DNA of 64,000 nucleotides, from positions 186,001-250,000 of the forward strand of contig NZ_JAGFUX010000001.1 of NCBI RefSeq assembly GCF_017601095.1, in the 5' to 3' direction. Positions 8,841 through 19,207 of the stretch are shown here, one piece after another; the first letter of the stretch is position 1; each line of letters opens with the position of its first letter. The stretch comes from Streptococcus suis. Lineage in GTDB: Bacteria > Bacillota > Bacilli > Lactobacillales > Streptococcaceae. The position numbers were made by a program, and so were the translations under genes. The notes under the pieces are model-generated. The model ran no database searches, was not told the DNA's origin, and worked only from the letters and a program-made list of their open reading frames with translations.

Positions 8841-8867
8841 ATTATACCATAACGCAAAGGTTTGCGT
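8841..8867 (-). promoter_or_regulatory. Glucokinase promoter with MalR-like operator
   Basis: A minus-strand TATAAT box lies at 8846-8841. Just upstream, 8852-8867 reads ACGCAAAGGTTTGCGT, a palindrome with half-sites ACGCAAA / TTTGCGT and one base different from the ACGCAAACGTTTGCGT type of site known for pneumococcal MalR (LacI family). It sits across the -35 position, so bound repressor would block the polymerase. Confidence 0.5.
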
Positions 8868-8903
8868 AAAGCCTTTTCATAAATTTGTACGGACAAAAAT
8901 GCC

Positions 8904-9239
8904 CTATCTGAAAAGATAGAGCAATACCAAAAATTGAATATGTAAGATAAAGCGTCCAACGGAAAACAGCATAACGATTGTAAAATTACTGCCTTCCTTG
9001 GTTCCATTATAAAGAAAAAGAGTGGAGATGAGGGTGAAGCCCATAGCAAAGCCCACCATTTGTACATCGTGATAGGCCTGACTGTAAAAATAGAGTGAAA
9101 CAGCTAGCAAGAGCATGGATAAAACCGTCAAGATTAAGCGCAAAGCGTTCATTTTTTTGGTCATAAAATAGCTATAGAGGGCTGCACCCAAGGTCACCAA
9201 GAGATAGATGACCATATAAGACATGACAAGAACTTTCAT
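8904..9239 (-). CDS. Small membrane protein downstream of the ABC-F gene
   Basis: A 111-residue protein with four hydrophobic segments (roughly 5-25, 33-52, 60-78, 90-108). The ATG follows directly after the TAG stop of the ABC-F gene, with GGAGG inside the end of that gene, so translation is coupled. No motif gives a function. The region between it and the glucokinase start carries only the glucokinase promoter. Confidence 0.75.
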   Translation of the reverse strand: MKVLVMSYMVIYLLVTLGAALYSYFMTKKMNALRLILTVLSMLLLAVSLYFYSQAYHDVQMVGFAMGFTLISTLFLYNGTKEGSNFTIVMLFSVGRFILHIQFLVLLYLFR

Positions 9240-11108
9240 CTAGCCCTCCAGTTCGCTCAGATACTCATAGCGCTCGTATTTTTCCAAGAGCAAGTCATTT
9301 TTCCCATCCAACTCCTTCTGCAAATCGGACAATTTTGTAAAGTCACTACCACAGGTCAACATTTCCGCCTCGATTGCCGCAATCTGCTCCTCCATGCCTG
9401 CAATATCCCCTTCGATGGTCGCCCATTCCTGCTTTTCAAAATAGGACATCCGCTTCTTGTTTTCTTTTACCTTCTCGATTTTCTCCTTTGGTTTTTCCAA
9501 TGAAATAGCAGAGCTGGAAGCCAGAAAGGCCTTCTCATCCAGATAGTCTGTGTAGTTGCCAAAGAAAGTCTCTATACCGCTATCTTCGAAAGCCAAGATT
9601 TTATTAGCCACCTTGTCTAGGAAATAACGGTCGTGACTAACGGTAATGACTGGACCAGTAAAGCTCTGCAAGAAATGTTCCAAGACTGTCAAAGTCGCTA
9701 TGTCCAAGTCGTTGGTTGGCTCATCTAGTAAGAGAACATTGGGCCGTTGCAAGAGAATCTTCAGCAAATAAAGTCGCTTCTTCTCCCCACCTGATAATTT
9801 CTCAATCAGGGTACCATGGGTATTACGTGGAAAGAGGAATTGCTCCAAGAGTTCAGCAATAGAAACCATACCAGAGGTCGTTTTGGCCTCTTCTGCCACT
9901 TCCTGCAAGAAATTGATGACCCGCTTGCTTTCATCTAAACCTTTAATGGTCTGAGAAAAATAGCCGATACGGATGGTTTCCCCAATATCCAGTTTACCGC
10001 TATTAGCTACCAAATCACCAGCAATTAAATTAAGTAAAGTGGATTTTCCTTTACCATTATCACCAACAATACCGATGCGGTCCTTGTTTTGAATGAGCAG
10101 GTTAAAGTCTTTTAAAATGGGCTTGTCAGGATAGGAAAAGCTGACATTTTCAAAGTTAATGACCTTTTTACCGATACGAGAGGTTTCAAAATTGATTTCC
10201 AATTCGCTATCGTCAACCTTGTGGGCCAAGTCGCCTTTCAAATCATGAAAACGATTGATGCGGGCCTGCTGCTTGGTAGCACGAGCTTGAGGTTGTCTGC
10301 GCATCCAAGCCAGCTCTTGTTTGTAGAGCTGCTCTTTCTTATGGCGAAGAGCGGCATCTCGCTCGTCCTGTTCTGCCTTTAAGCGAACATAATCCTGGTA
10401 ATTGCCCTGATATTCGGTTAAGATGGCGCGGTCCAATTCAAAAATCCGTGTCGCCACATTGTCCAAGAAATAGCGGTCGTGGGTAATAAAGAGAACAGAT
10501 TTCTTGGTATTTTTCAAGAAAGTCGTCAACCACTCAATGGTATCAATGTCAAGGTGGTTAGTCGGTTCATCCAGCAAGAGCAAGTCAGCATTGCCAAGGA
10601 GGACTTGAGCCAATTGCACTCGTCTACGCAGACCGCCTGACAACTCAGCAACGGTTACGTTAAGTTCTGTGAGACCGAGTTTCGACAAGACAGTCTTGAC
10701 CTGACTTTCAATCTCCCAAGCATTGAGAGAATCCATCTCTGCCATGACTTTCTCCAGTCTTGCTTGATTGGTTTCGTCATAGTTAGACAAAAGCAATTCA
10801 TATTCACGAATCAACTGGGTTTCACGAAGGTCAGAAGAAAGAACAGTGTCTAAAACTGTCTTACTTTCGTCAAAATCAGGTTCTTGGGTCAGATAGGCAA
10901 TTTTATAGGCATTTTTTGTGCGAAAAGGCGACACGTCTCCGTCAAAACCGATACGACCTGACAGGACATCCAGAAGCGTAGTCTTTCCAGTACCATTGAC
11001 ACCAATAATTCCAATACGGTCGCCTTGATGGATGATGAAAGACAGATCAGCAAAGACCGTTTTATCTCCGACAGATTTAGTCAGGTGTTCAACGATAAAA
11101 TCACTCAT
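9240..11108 (-). CDS. ABC-F family ATPase, Uup-like
   Basis: A 622-residue soluble protein with two ATP-binding domains and no membrane segment, as in ABC-F translation factors. Domain 1 has [22 protein letters not shown] and [11 protein letters not shown]; domain 2 has [23 protein letters not shown] and [11 protein letters not shown]. The charged linker between them and the coiled-coil tail at about residues 540-620 match the Uup type. ABC-F proteins act on the ribosome; which step this one serves cannot be told from sequence. It overlaps the end of cca by 8 bp and is co-translated with it. Confidence 0.9.
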   Translation of the reverse strand: MSDFIVEHLTKSVGDKTVFADLSFIIHQGDRIGIIGVNGTGKTTLLDVLSGRIGFDGDVSPFRTKNAYKIAYLTQEPDFDESKTVLDTVLSSDLRETQLIREYELLLSNYDETNQARLEKVMAEMDSLNAWEIESQVKTVLSKLGLTELNVTVAELSGGLRRRVQLAQVLLGNADLLLLDEPTNHLDIDTIEWLTTFLKNTKKSVLFITHDRYFLDNVATRIFELDRAILTEYQGNYQDYVRLKAEQDERDAALRHKKEQLYKQELAWMRRQPQARATKQQARINRFHDLKGDLAHKVDDSELEINFETSRIGKKVINFENVSFSYPDKPILKDFNLLIQNKDRIGIVGDNGKGKSTLLNLIAGDLVANSGKLDIGETIRIGYFSQTIKGLDESKRVINFLQEVAEEAKTTSGMVSIAELLEQFLFPRNTHGTLIEKLSGGEKKRLYLLKILLQRPNVLLLDEPTNDLDIATLTVLEHFLQSFTGPVITVSHDRYFLDKVANKILAFEDSGIETFFGNYTDYLDEKAFLASSSAISLEKPKEKIEKVKENKKRMSYFEKQEWATIEGDIAGMEEQIAAIEAEMLTCGSDFTKLSDLQKELDGKNDLLLEKYERYEYLSELEG

Positions 11109-12312
11109 TCTCTAAGATTCCTTTCACAAATGTCATAATCGCTTGCTCTTCGTTTTCTAGCTGTCCTTCCACAATCTGGAATTCCACCTCTTTGAGCAAA
11201 TTGCCTAAGACTGGACCTGGTTTGAGGTCAAATGCCTTCATCAGATGTCCTCCATTGACAACAATTTCATGCTTGTCATGGATAGTCAAATCTTGGTCAA
11301 TGCGGTCAATTCCCTCAAAATCTGTGACAAGTCCTTGTGCCTGACGAAGTTCCTCTACCAAGCACAAGAATTCTTTGCCATACTTGAAAGAGATTTGTTT
11401 GGTAACAGGTCCTACTTGGCGGAGCTGGTAAATCTCTACCAGCTTGACCACGCTGCGTTGGAAATCATTGCTGGTTTTCCATTTTTTCAGGAAGGACTTG
11501 ATGTTATCAACACCTAGGCAGACAAAGAGCATAGCCCAAGCCTGTTCAGAAGTAGAAAATCGGAAGCTCTCTACTAAACTGGTCAGCATATTATCCAATT
11601 GCTCTCCCTTTTCTGCTAGGTCAGGCAAGAAATTGTAGGCTTTAGAATCGATCATAGCGCGCAAGCCTTTTCGCCAAAAATCCGCCATCAAGAGTTTATC
11701 AAACTCGATAAAACTGCGTTCCACGGAGATTTTTTCCAAAAGCGGTGCAGTTTGGACCATGGCTTCAAAAGTCGTCGGCTCAATCACGAAGTCCAAGGTC
11801 GCCGCAAAGCGAAAACCTCGCATGATCCGAAGGGCATCTTCGTTAAAGCGTTCAGCAGGAATACCAACAGCACGTAGGGTACGGTTTTCCAAGTCCGTCA
11901 TCCCATCAAAGAGGTCAATAATCTCCGCTTCTTCATCGAGGGCAAAGGCATTGACCGTGAAATCGCGGCGTTTCAGATCCTCTTCCAAGGAACGTACAAA
12001 AGAAACCTGACTGGGACGACGGTAATCTACATACTCTTCCTCTGTCCGAAAGGTGGTGATTTCATACTCCTTGTTGCCTTCCAAGACTAGGACAGTTCCA
12101 TGCTCAATCCCCACATCGATAGTCCGCGGAAAAATCTGCTTAGTTTCTTGCGGATAGCTGGAGGTGGCAATATCGACATCGTGAATGGCTCTGCCCAAAA
12201 TAGCATCCCGCACAGATCCGCCAACAAAATATGCCTCGTAACCAGCTGCTTTTATTTTCTCTAAAATCGGCAAAGCCTCCTGAAATTCAGAAGGCACATT
12301 GGTTAATTTCAT
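11101..12312 (-). CDS. cca: CCA-adding tRNA nucleotidyltransferase
   Basis: Adds or repairs the 3' CCA end of tRNAs. The 403-residue protein is full length and has the class II nucleotidyltransferase motif [11 protein letters not shown] followed by the DVDIATS metal-binding aspartates, the RRDFTVNA motif and the [14 protein letters not shown] region. The three tRNA genes seen at 45.7-47.5 kb encode no CCA, which fits the need for this enzyme. Overlaps dapB by 4 bp and the ABC-F gene by 8 bp. Confidence 0.95.
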   Translation of the reverse strand: MKLTNVPSEFQEALPILEKIKAAGYEAYFVGGSVRDAILGRAIHDVDIATSSYPQETKQIFPRTIDVGIEHGTVLVLEGNKEYEITTFRTEEEYVDYRRPSQVSFVRSLEEDLKRRDFTVNAFALDEEAEIIDLFDGMTDLENRTLRAVGIPAERFNEDALRIMRGFRFAATLDFVIEPTTFEAMVQTAPLLEKISVERSFIEFDKLLMADFWRKGLRAMIDSKAYNFLPDLAEKGEQLDNMLTSLVESFRFSTSEQAWAMLFVCLGVDNIKSFLKKWKTSNDFQRSVVKLVEIYQLRQVGPVTKQISFKYGKEFLCLVEELRQAQGLVTDFEGIDRIDQDLTIHDKHEIVVNGGHLMKAFDLKPGPVLGNLLKEVEFQIVEGQLENEEQAIMTFVKGILENE

Positions 12313-13076
12313 AGTAAGTGTTCCAAACCATATACGAGTTGTGAGCGTTTGACCACCTCTTTAATGCCAAGGTTGACACCGCCCATAAAGGAAATACGAT
12401 CATAAGAGTCATGACGAATGGTCAAACCCTCCCCTTGTGCCCCAAAAATCACTTCTTGATGGGCAACAAGGCCTGGCAAGCGTACTGAGTGGATACGGAA
12501 GCCATCAAATTCTGCTCCACGAGCTCCAGCAATAAACTCTTCTTCATCCGCTGCCCCTTGAACTTGTGACTGACGCACTTGGGAAATCAGTTCTGCCGTC
12601 TTAACAGCTGTTCCACTCGGTGCATCCTTCTTCTTGTCATGGTGCAATTCAATGATTTCAAGATTTGGGAAATACTTGGCTGCTTGAGCTGCGAATTGCA
12701 TGAGCAAGATAGCGCCAATAGCAAAGTTAGGGGCTATCAAGCCTCCCAAGCCCTTCTCAGCAGACAAGGCAGTCAATTCCTCGATTTCTTCAGGGGTAAA
12801 GCCCGTTGTTCCAACCACAGGTGCAAAGCCGTTTTCCAAGGCAAAGCGAGTGTTTTCATAGGCAAATTTTGGCGTTGTAAAATCTACCCAAACATCCGCT
12901 TCTAGGCCAGCCACTTCTTCTTTTGTCTTGAAAACTGGAACACCATCTACTTCTGTCTCTGTCGCAAAGGGGTCCACAAAGGCAGCCAGACTAAGTTCTG
13001 CGTCACCCTTGACCATTTCAACAGCCGTAGAGCCCATTTTTCCTTTAAATCCTGCGATAATTACCTTAATTGTCAT
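12309..13076 (-). CDS. dapB: 4-hydroxy-tetrahydrodipicolinate reductase
   Basis: Second enzyme of the diaminopimelate branch, feeding lysine and, in organisms that use it, the cell wall. The 255-residue protein begins with a nucleotide-binding GFKGKMGS motif and has the catalytic [13 protein letters not shown] segment and the [19 protein letters not shown] substrate region. Length is typical. It is the first of the dapB-cca-ABC-F overlapping genes and follows the DegV gene by 8 bp. Confidence 0.95.
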   Translation of the reverse strand: MTIKVIIAGFKGKMGSTAVEMVKGDAELSLAAFVDPFATETEVDGVPVFKTKEEVAGLEADVWVDFTTPKFAYENTRFALENGFAPVVGTTGFTPEEIEELTALSAEKGLGGLIAPNFAIGAILLMQFAAQAAKYFPNLEIIELHHDKKKDAPSGTAVKTAELISQVRQSQVQGAADEEEFIAGARGAEFDGFRIHSVRLPGLVAHQEVIFGAQGEGLTIRHDSYDRISFMGGVNLGIKEVVKRSQLVYGLEHLL

Positions 13077-13084
13077 GCAAACTC

Positions 13085-13936
13085 CTATTCAATAATGGGA
13101 GAAATTCCAAAGGCCACTGCCCCTTCTCCCAAATGTGTGCCAATAACCGAACCAAATGATACAATTGGCAAATCACTACCAACACCTGCTTCTTCCAGCT
13201 GCACTTTAAAGTTTTCAGCTTTTTCAGGCGCATTGGCATGGATAATAGCAATCTGGTACTGCCCTTCTGCTGTTTCTTCTTGGAGAATATCAATCAAGCG
13301 CTTGATTGCTTTTTTCTCCGTCCGAACTTTTTCATAAACTTCAATTTTTCCTTGGGAAGTAAAATGAAGAATGGGTTTGATGCTCAACAAATTGCCCAAT
13401 AAGGCAGCACCATTTGATAGGCGGCCACCTTTTACCAGGTGATTGAGATCATCCACCATAATGAAGGCCTTAGTTGCTTGGATTTGCTGATCTAGTTTAG
13501 ACAAAATAGTCTCAAAATCCAAACCCATTTCTGCCCATTTGAGTACATTTTCTACCATCATTCCCAAAGGAGCTGAAGTGATTTTGGTATCTGGAAAGGC
13601 AACTATTAAACCGTCAAATTCATCTTTCAAATATTGGATATTCTGATAGAAACCTGAAATTCCTGATGACAAAAAGAGACCAATGACATGAGTATAACCT
13701 TGCTCTTTCAAACTCGCCAAAATCTCTTCCAGTTCCATCAAACTAGGCTGGCTGGTCATTGGTAATTCTTTGGATTGGGCCATTTTCTCGTAGAATTCTT
13801 CTACCGTTAGATTCAAACCTTCAACATAGGATTCACCATCAATAGTAACAGGAATGGTAAGAACAAAAAGATTGTTCTTTTGACTCTCTGAAATGGCCAA
13901 ACTTGCTGAAGAATCCGTGATAATTGCTAATTTCAT
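13085..13936 (-). CDS. DegV-family fatty-acid-binding protein
   Basis: A 283-residue DegV protein, the family whose members (FakB) carry a fatty acid to the kinase FakA for entry into phospholipid synthesis. Visible signatures are the N-terminal ITDSSASL, the MTSQPS motif that closes over the carboxyl group near residue 66, and [14 protein letters not shown]. It is preceded by the DUF1149 gene with a 3-bp gap and followed by dapB. Which fatty acid it prefers cannot be read from the sequence. Confidence 0.9.
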   Translation of the reverse strand: MKLAIITDSSASLAISESQKNNLFVLTIPVTIDGESYVEGLNLTVEEFYEKMAQSKELPMTSQPSLMELEEILASLKEQGYTHVIGLFLSSGISGFYQNIQYLKDEFDGLIVAFPDTKITSAPLGMMVENVLKWAEMGLDFETILSKLDQQIQATKAFIMVDDLNHLVKGGRLSNGAALLGNLLSIKPILHFTSQGKIEVYEKVRTEKKAIKRLIDILQEETAEGQYQIAIIHANAPEKAENFKVQLEEAGVGSDLPIVSFGSVIGTHLGEGAVAFGISPIIE

Positions 13937-13939
13937 TGA

Positions 13940-14314
13940 TTAAAACTCCAAGTTCACACCAGGTGCATCGAATGCGATTTCTGTCACATCGTATGTCATT
14001 CGTTTTAAGATATCCAATAGTGGTTCTATCAAGGTATGTTTCTCTTCAGCTGTAAATTCTGTTGGTTCTTGTACCAAGCGGTCAACCAATTGCACACGTT
14101 GGCTAAACGCACCTGAAATCACATGATGCTCTAAGACAATCATGAATCGTAGGATATTAACTAAGGTTGTAGTATTTTTTTCTTGACTTCTTTCTAAAAG
14201 TTGAAAGTCAACCTTGATTTTGGTGGTTGGAACACCGTTCTCCTTTTCCCATTCTTTATTACGGGCGTCAAAATGGTACTGGTTAACAAACTCTTTATCG
14301 CGGATAATCTCCAT
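13940..14314 (-). CDS. DUF1149 family protein
   Basis: A 124-residue soluble protein of the streptococcal DUF1149 family, function unknown. The ATG at 14314 is chosen because AAGGAG lies seven bases before it; a longer upstream frame has no ribosome binding site and odd composition. It begins an operon with degV, dapB, cca and the ABC-F gene. C-terminal half carries TYDVTEIAFDAPGVNLEF, typical of a protein export chaperone-like fold, but that is only a guess. Confidence 0.85.
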   Translation of the reverse strand: MEIIRDKEFVNQYHFDARNKEWEKENGVPTTKIKVDFQLLERSQEKNTTTLVNILRFMIVLEHHVISGAFSQRVQLVDRLVQEPTEFTAEEKHTLIEPLLDILKRMTYDVTEIAFDAPGVNLEF

Positions 14315-14378
14315 AACTAAACTCCTTACACGAAAATATTCATCCCTATTATACCATAAATAATAGGAGAAAAGAGAA

Positions 14379-14404
14379 AAAACCTTGTCACTTGACAAGG
14401 TTTT
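14379..14404 (-). terminator. Terminator of the fru operon
   Basis: A strong inverted repeat (AACCTTGTCA / TGACAAGGTT) lies just after the fruA stop codon with a T run on the minus strand. Confidence 0.8.
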
Positions 14405-14409
14405 CAAAC

Positions 14410-16365
14410 TTATTTAGCTTTACGAAGAGCTCCGTAAAGGACACCAGACACAACCGCACCAATCAATACATAAAGGATGTAAAGCAATGGATTTGAAGTC
14501 AAGGCGATAACGAAGATACCACCGTGTGGAGCCATCAATTGAATACCCGACAAACCTACCAAGGCACCTGCAAGAGCAGAACCAGCGATAAAGCTTGGGA
14601 TTGCACGAGCTGGGTCAGCTGCACCAAATGGAATCGCACCTTCAGTGATGAATGACAGACCCATTACGATATTTGTCAAACCTGAGTTACGCTCTTCTTG
14701 CGTGAATTTATTTTTGTAAAGAAGGGTTGCAACGAATACTGCCAACGGTGGAACCATACCACCTGCCATAACCGCTGCCATGGCAACAGAACCACCGTCT
14801 GCAACAGTTGCTGCAAGGGTACCCGTACCGAAGACATAAGCTGCCTTGTTGACTGGACCACCCATATCGACTGCCATCATACCACCGAGGACAAGACCGA
14901 GGAGAATAGCAGAGCTACCTTCAAGACCTGCAAGGAAGTTGTTCATACCAGTGTTGATAGCTGCCATTGGGATGTTGACAAAGAACATCAAGAAACCAGT
15001 GATAGCTGTACCCAAAAGTGGCAAGAGCAAGATTGCATTCAAACCTTAGAGTGATTTTGGCATGTTACGCAAAGCGTTACGAAGAACGAGCACTACACCA
15101 CCAGCAAGGAAACCACCAACAAGGGCACCCAAGAAACCAGATGATACACCAGCAAGGGCAAGGGTTTCTTCACCACCAGCTGCATAAGGGATTTTACCGA
15201 AAGCAAGACCGCTACTAGCAATTGCACCAGCTACGAAACCTGCAACCAAACCTGGTTTTTCAGCGATTGAGTAAGCAATGTAACCTGCAAGGAGTGGCAA
15301 CATGAAGCCAAAGGCTGCTCCACCAATCTTCATGAACATCGCTGCGATTTCGTTGTATGACCCCAGGCTACCAAGACTGTCGCTTGGTACACCGAGCAAG
15401 TTATCAAACAAGAAAGCAAGGGCAATCAAGATACCGCCACCAATAACGAATGGCAACATTTGAGAAACACCGCTCATCAAGTGTTTATAGAATGCTTTAC
15501 CAAGGCTGAGTTTTTCTGAAGATTCCACAGTAGCTGCTCCTTCTGTCGCTGTATAAGTTGACGCTTTACCGTCCAAGATGATGTTAATCAATTCTTCTGG
15601 TTGTTTGATACCAGCAGCAACTGGACGAGATACCAATGCTTTACCATTGAAACGAGGCATGTCAACAGCCTTATCTGCTGCGATGATTACACCTGCCGCA
15701 TTCTTAATGTCTTCAGCAGTTAGTTTGTTACTAACGCCTGAAGCACCGTTTGTTTCAACCTTGATATCAACACCCATCTCAGCAACTTGCTTCTTAAGAG
15801 CTTCTTCTGCCATGTAAGTGTGAGCAATACCAGTTGTACATGCTGTAACAGCAACGATAAATGGACGATCGCCACTTGGAGCTGCAACCACTTCTTCTGC
15901 CGCCTTGTCTGCTGCTTCAGCTGTATCAAAGACTGCAATGACTTCTTCTGGGCTAGAAACGCCACGAAGTTTGTCCGCAAAACCAGCTTTCATCAAGTAT
16001 TTAGACAATTCAGCAAGGGCAGCCAAGTGTGTGTCGTTGGCACCTTCTGGAGCTGCAATCATGAAGAATAAGTCAGTTGGTTGACCATCAAGACTTGCAT
16101 AGTCAACGCCCTTGTTTGATTTAGCAAAGAGAACTGTTACCTCTTTTACAGCAGCATTCTTAGCATGTGGCATGGCAATACCGTCGCCAAGACCAGTAGT
16201 TGTTTGTGCTTCACGGTTCATGATACCTGTTTTGAAAACATCAAAATCAGTGACATAACCTTTATCAACCAAACTAGCAATCATTTCATCGATAACTGCT
16301 TCCTTGCTTGTCGCTTGCAAATCAAGCAACATGACATCTTTTCTCAAAACGTCTTGAATTTTCAT
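14410..16365 (-). pseudogene. fruA: fruA, fructose PTS EIIABC, split by an in-frame stop
   Basis: Takes up fructose and phosphorylates it to fructose 1-phosphate. Coding is continuous over about 650 codons apart from one TAA at 15048-15046, within KSL-stop-GLNAILL. Related proteins probably have Gln (CAA) there, so this looks like a single C-to-T change. The first part (439 residues) holds EIIA with His67 in AMPHAKN, EIIB with Cys176 in TACTTGIAHTY, and the first half of EIIC. The second part (210 residues) holds the rest of EIIC, with GGPVNKAAYVFG and the PHGGIFV motif. A TTG six bases after the stop could allow weak restart, and TAA readthrough is possible. Overlaps fruK by 4 bp. Confidence 0.85.
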
Positions 16366-17273
16366 AGTGTTTCTACCTCAACTTTTTCATAAGTTTCCTT
16401 AATAAATTCGATACTTGCCAAATCATCTGAAAAGGCTGTTGCCGTACCGCAAGCAACTCCCCATTTGAGAGCTTCGATTGGGTCTTGTGAGCGAACATAT
16501 TCGCCAGTAAATCCTGCCACCATGGAGTCTCCGGCTCCGACAGAGTTTTTCACTGTACCCTTGATTGGTTTGGCAAAGTAAGTAGCTGCTGGAGTGACCA
16601 ACAAAGCCCCATCCCCTGCCATGGAAATGATAACATTCTGAGCACCCATTTCTAAGATTTTCTTAGCGTAGGTCTCGATGTCTGTAATGCCACTCAATTC
16701 AACATTGAAAATAGCTTCCAATTCATGATTGTTCGGCTTGACCAAGAGTGGTTGGTGAGCTAATGAGTCTAGAAGAGTTTGCCCTTCAAAGTCACAAACT
16801 ACTTGAGCCCCCGCTTTTTTCGCCACAGGAATCAGTCTATTGTAGACTTCATTTCCAAGACTAGCCGGTGCTGAACCGGCAAAGACAACTGTGTCCTGGT
16901 CAGTTAAACCAGCCAAAACCATTTCTAATTCTGCCAATTGAGTATCGGTCACAATTGGACCTAAACCGTTGATTTCCGTTTCTTGGTCTGCCTTAATTTT
17001 CACGTTGATCCGTGTATCTTGGTCAACAGCTACAAAATCAGTTGTAATGCCTTCGCTATCCAAGCCATCCTTGATAAACTGGCCCGTAAAGCCGCCCAAA
17101 AAACCTGTTGCTGTGTTGGGATAGCCCAAGCGCTTTAAGACGCGACTAACATTAATCCCTTTTCCACCAGCATATTTATCATCACTGTCCATTCGATTGA
17201 CACTACCAGTTTCAACCTGTTCTAAGCGAATGATATAGTCAATCGCTGGATTCAGCGTTACTGTAAATATCAT
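16362..17273 (-). CDS. fruK: 1-phosphofructokinase
   Basis: Converts fructose 1-phosphate to fructose 1,6-bisphosphate with ATP. The 303-residue PfkB-family protein has KYAGGKGINVSRVLKRLG near residue 35 and the C-terminal GAGDSMVAGF motif with the catalytic aspartate. It overlaps fruR and fruA by 4 bp each, so the three genes are translated as one unit. The gene is intact although its partner fruA is interrupted. Confidence 0.95.
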   Translation of the reverse strand: MIFTVTLNPAIDYIIRLEQVETGSVNRMDSDDKYAGGKGINVSRVLKRLGYPNTATGFLGGFTGQFIKDGLDSEGITTDFVAVDQDTRINVKIKADQETEINGLGPIVTDTQLAELEMVLAGLTDQDTVVFAGSAPASLGNEVYNRLIPVAKKAGAQVVCDFEGQTLLDSLAHQPLLVKPNNHELEAIFNVELSGITDIETYAKKILEMGAQNVIISMAGDGALLVTPAATYFAKPIKGTVKNSVGAGDSMVAGFTGEYVRSQDPIEALKWGVACGTATAFSDDLASIEFIKETYEKVEVETL

Positions 17274-18013
17274 ACTTCTATTGTCCTCGTTTTTTTTCTT
17301 AAACTATCTAACAAGACTGTGTCACGACTTTGAGTGATGAGGCTGACCCGCTCGACTCGAGCAACTTTTACAAAGGAATATTGTCCAAACTTGGAAGAAT
17401 CTACCAGAACAAAGGGTTGCTTGGCATTTTCCAAAACTGTTCGTTTAATAGCTGCCTCTTCCACATCAGGTGTGGTGAGATAGTCCTTATCAACTCCGTT
17501 CATTCCTAGAAAAGCCTTGTCGAAGTTCAATCGTTGGATCTGCTCAACAGCTTGGGGACCAACAGAAGCGTCTGTTGATTCCTTAACAAAACCACCAATG
17601 ATAATCGTTTTGATAGCACGTTCCACCAATTTCACCGCATGGTGAATCGAATTAGTCACAACGGTCAAGTTTACTTGATTCAAATAAGGAATCATCAAGT
17701 CCGTCGTTGTTCCTGCATCGATAAAAATCACATCACCATCTTCAATCAAAGCCGCGGCAGCTTGTGCTAATTGCTGCTTTTCTTGAACGTTTTTGACAGA
17801 TTTTACTTGAATGGATTCTTCCGTTTGTAAATTGGTCGGTGCCTCCGCACCACCGTGTACACGGCGTAGTTTTCCAGAAGCTTCTAATTCATCCAAATCC
17901 CTACGAACAGTTGATTCTGATGTACTTAGAATGTCAATTAATTCTTCTAATCGGACAAACTGCTGCTCAGCCAACCTATCTAGAATCAATTGTTTGCGTT
18001 CAGACTTTAGAAT
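17270..18013 (-). CDS. fruR: DeoR-family fructose operon repressor, possible ATT start
   Basis: A DeoR-type regulator with an N-terminal helix-turn-helix (STSESTVRRDLDELEASGKLRRVHGGA) and a C-terminal sugar-phosphate sensing domain (IDAGTTTDLMI, VTNSI, IIGG). It should repress fruRKA and release on fructose 1-phosphate. No ATG is available. AGGAGG at 18022-18027 lies eight bases before an ATT at 18013, which would give a protein starting LKSERKQ after the initiator. An in-frame GTG overlaps the AGGAGG itself and a TTG at 18031 has no ribosome site, so ATT is the best placed start, but this is an inference. Confidence 0.85.
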   Translation of the reverse strand: MLKSERKQLILDRLAEQQFVRLEELIDILSTSESTVRRDLDELEASGKLRRVHGGAEAPTNLQTEESIQVKSVKNVQEKQQLAQAAAALIEDGDVIFIDAGTTTDLMIPYLNQVNLTVVTNSIHHAVKLVERAIKTIIIGGFVKESTDASVGPQAVEQIQRLNFDKAFLGMNGVDKDYLTTPDVEEAAIKRTVLENAKQPFVLVDSSKFGQYSFVKVARVERVSLITQSRDTVLLDSLRKKTRTIEV

Positions 18014-18046
18014 TTTGTCCACCTCCTGCAATCGTTTACAAAAATC

Positions 18047-18088
18047 ATTATACAGGAAAATCTATCAATGTCAATCATTTTCTATCAA
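18047..18088 (-). promoter_or_regulatory. fru operon promoter with twin operator repeats
   Basis: TTGACA (18074-18069), 16-bp spacer, TATAAT (18052-18047) on the minus strand. The sequence TTGATAGA occurs twice, at 18068-18061 inside the spacer and 18088-18081 just upstream of the -35, exactly 20 bp apart, so both face the same side of the helix. They are likely FruR sites. Confidence 0.65.
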
Positions 18089-18106
18089 AAACTTTCAAAA
18101 AATTAA

Positions 18107-18139
18107 AAAACTAGCGGAAATTATCCTTCCACTAGTTTT
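18107..18139 (-). terminator. Terminator overlapping the end of the aminotransferase gene
   Basis: Inverted repeat AAAACTAGTGGAA ... TTTCCGCTAGTTTT on the minus strand with the stop codon in the loop and a T-rich run after it. It separates the aminotransferase transcript from the fru promoter. Confidence 0.65.
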
Positions 18140-19182
18140 CTAATTCTACTTTTCATCTTTTCCATCTCTTCAGGACGACCCATGGACATGCGGATATAGT
18201 TGGTTAATCGACCCTCGGTGTAATATTTGAAATTCCAGCCATTACTTATTGCTTCCTGATGCAACTGGGCTGCCCAGGGTGCCGTGAAGGTGACAAAGCT
18301 AGCTTGACTTGGCAAAACTTGTACTTCTGGCAAGGTCTCTAAGAAGGCTAAAAAGTCCTGTCGCAGTTCTTTGATGTCTTCGATACAGGCAAGAACCTGC
18401 TCAGTATAACCGAGAGCAACGGTACCCATTCGAGCGGCTAAATTGGACAAGCTGTAAGGCGGAATGACCTTGTCAATCTCGTAAATCAAGCCTTCATTAG
18501 CAAGGGCAAAGCCCAGTCGGACACCCGCCAAGCCAAAAGCCTTAGACAAGGTCCGCAAGACAATCAGATTGTCATAGTCATTGATTTTTTCAACAAAGCT
18601 AGGACAAGCTGCAAACTCGATATAGGCTTCATCTATGACCACCAAGCCTGAAAAGTTGGCGATAATCTTTTCCAATTCCTGTGGGTCATGAGCCACAGAA
18701 GACGGATTATTGGGGTTGGACAGCATGATGACCTTGGCTCCTACTGTTTGGGCATGGGCTAGCACCTTATCCGCAGACAAGCTGAGGCTGCCTTTTTCCC
18801 AATCCAAATCCACCCGCTCAAACTGACTGCCGTGCATGGTGTTATAGACCTGGTACATAAAAAAGTCTGGATTGACAGTCAAGAAAACATCATCGTTCTT
18901 GAGAAAGGTGGTGATAATCATGTGAATGAGGAAGTCTGAGCCCACACCAACCGTCACCTGCTCTGGCTTGACTTTGGCGTAGGTAGCATAAGCTGTCAGG
19001 AGTTCAGCATAGCGGTTGTCGCCATAAAAGGTCAGCTCACTGGTTTGCAGGCTTTTGAGGGTTTCTTCCGCTAAAAAGGACCAGTCAATCAGGCGATTTT
19101 CATTGTCCCCTAGGTTGTAGGTGGCACGGCTAGCAATCTTATAGGGCTCTGCCGTTTCAAATTCTTTTCTAAACTCTACCAT
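18121..19182 (-). CDS. hisC: Histidinol-phosphate aminotransferase-like enzyme
   Basis: A 353-residue class I/II PLP aminotransferase. The PLP lysine is in RTLSKAFGLAGVRLGFA, preceded by the VIDEAYIEF aspartate region and SNPNNPSS, all typical of HisC. No other histidine genes are present, so it may serve aromatic amino acid transamination or act on another substrate. The start is the ATG at 19182 with AGGAG upstream; a longer frame starts with TTG ahead of that site and is unlikely. Confidence 0.85.
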   Translation of the reverse strand: MVEFRKEFETAEPYKIASRATYNLGDNENRLIDWSFLAEETLKSLQTSELTFYGDNRYAELLTAYATYAKVKPEQVTVGVGSDFLIHMIITTFLKNDDVFLTVNPDFFMYQVYNTMHGSQFERVDLDWEKGSLSLSADKVLAHAQTVGAKVIMLSNPNNPSSVAHDPQELEKIIANFSGLVVIDEAYIEFAACPSFVEKINDYDNLIVLRTLSKAFGLAGVRLGFALANEGLIYEIDKVIPPYSLSNLAARMGTVALGYTEQVLACIEDIKELRQDFLAFLETLPEVQVLPSQASFVTFTAPWAAQLHQEAISNGWNFKYYTEGRLTNYIRMSMGRPEEMEKMKSRIRKLVEG

Positions 19183-19207
19183 GTCTTCTCCTATCAAGAA
19201 AAGACAG

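Noticed and set aside
8786..9067. 93-codon minus-strand frame over the glucokinase promoter
   Set aside because: It overlaps the promoter, the operator and the 111-residue membrane gene and has no ribosome site.
14676..15054. Several antisense frames over fruA
   Set aside because: Shadows of the EIIC coding region with Cys/His-rich composition and no start signals.
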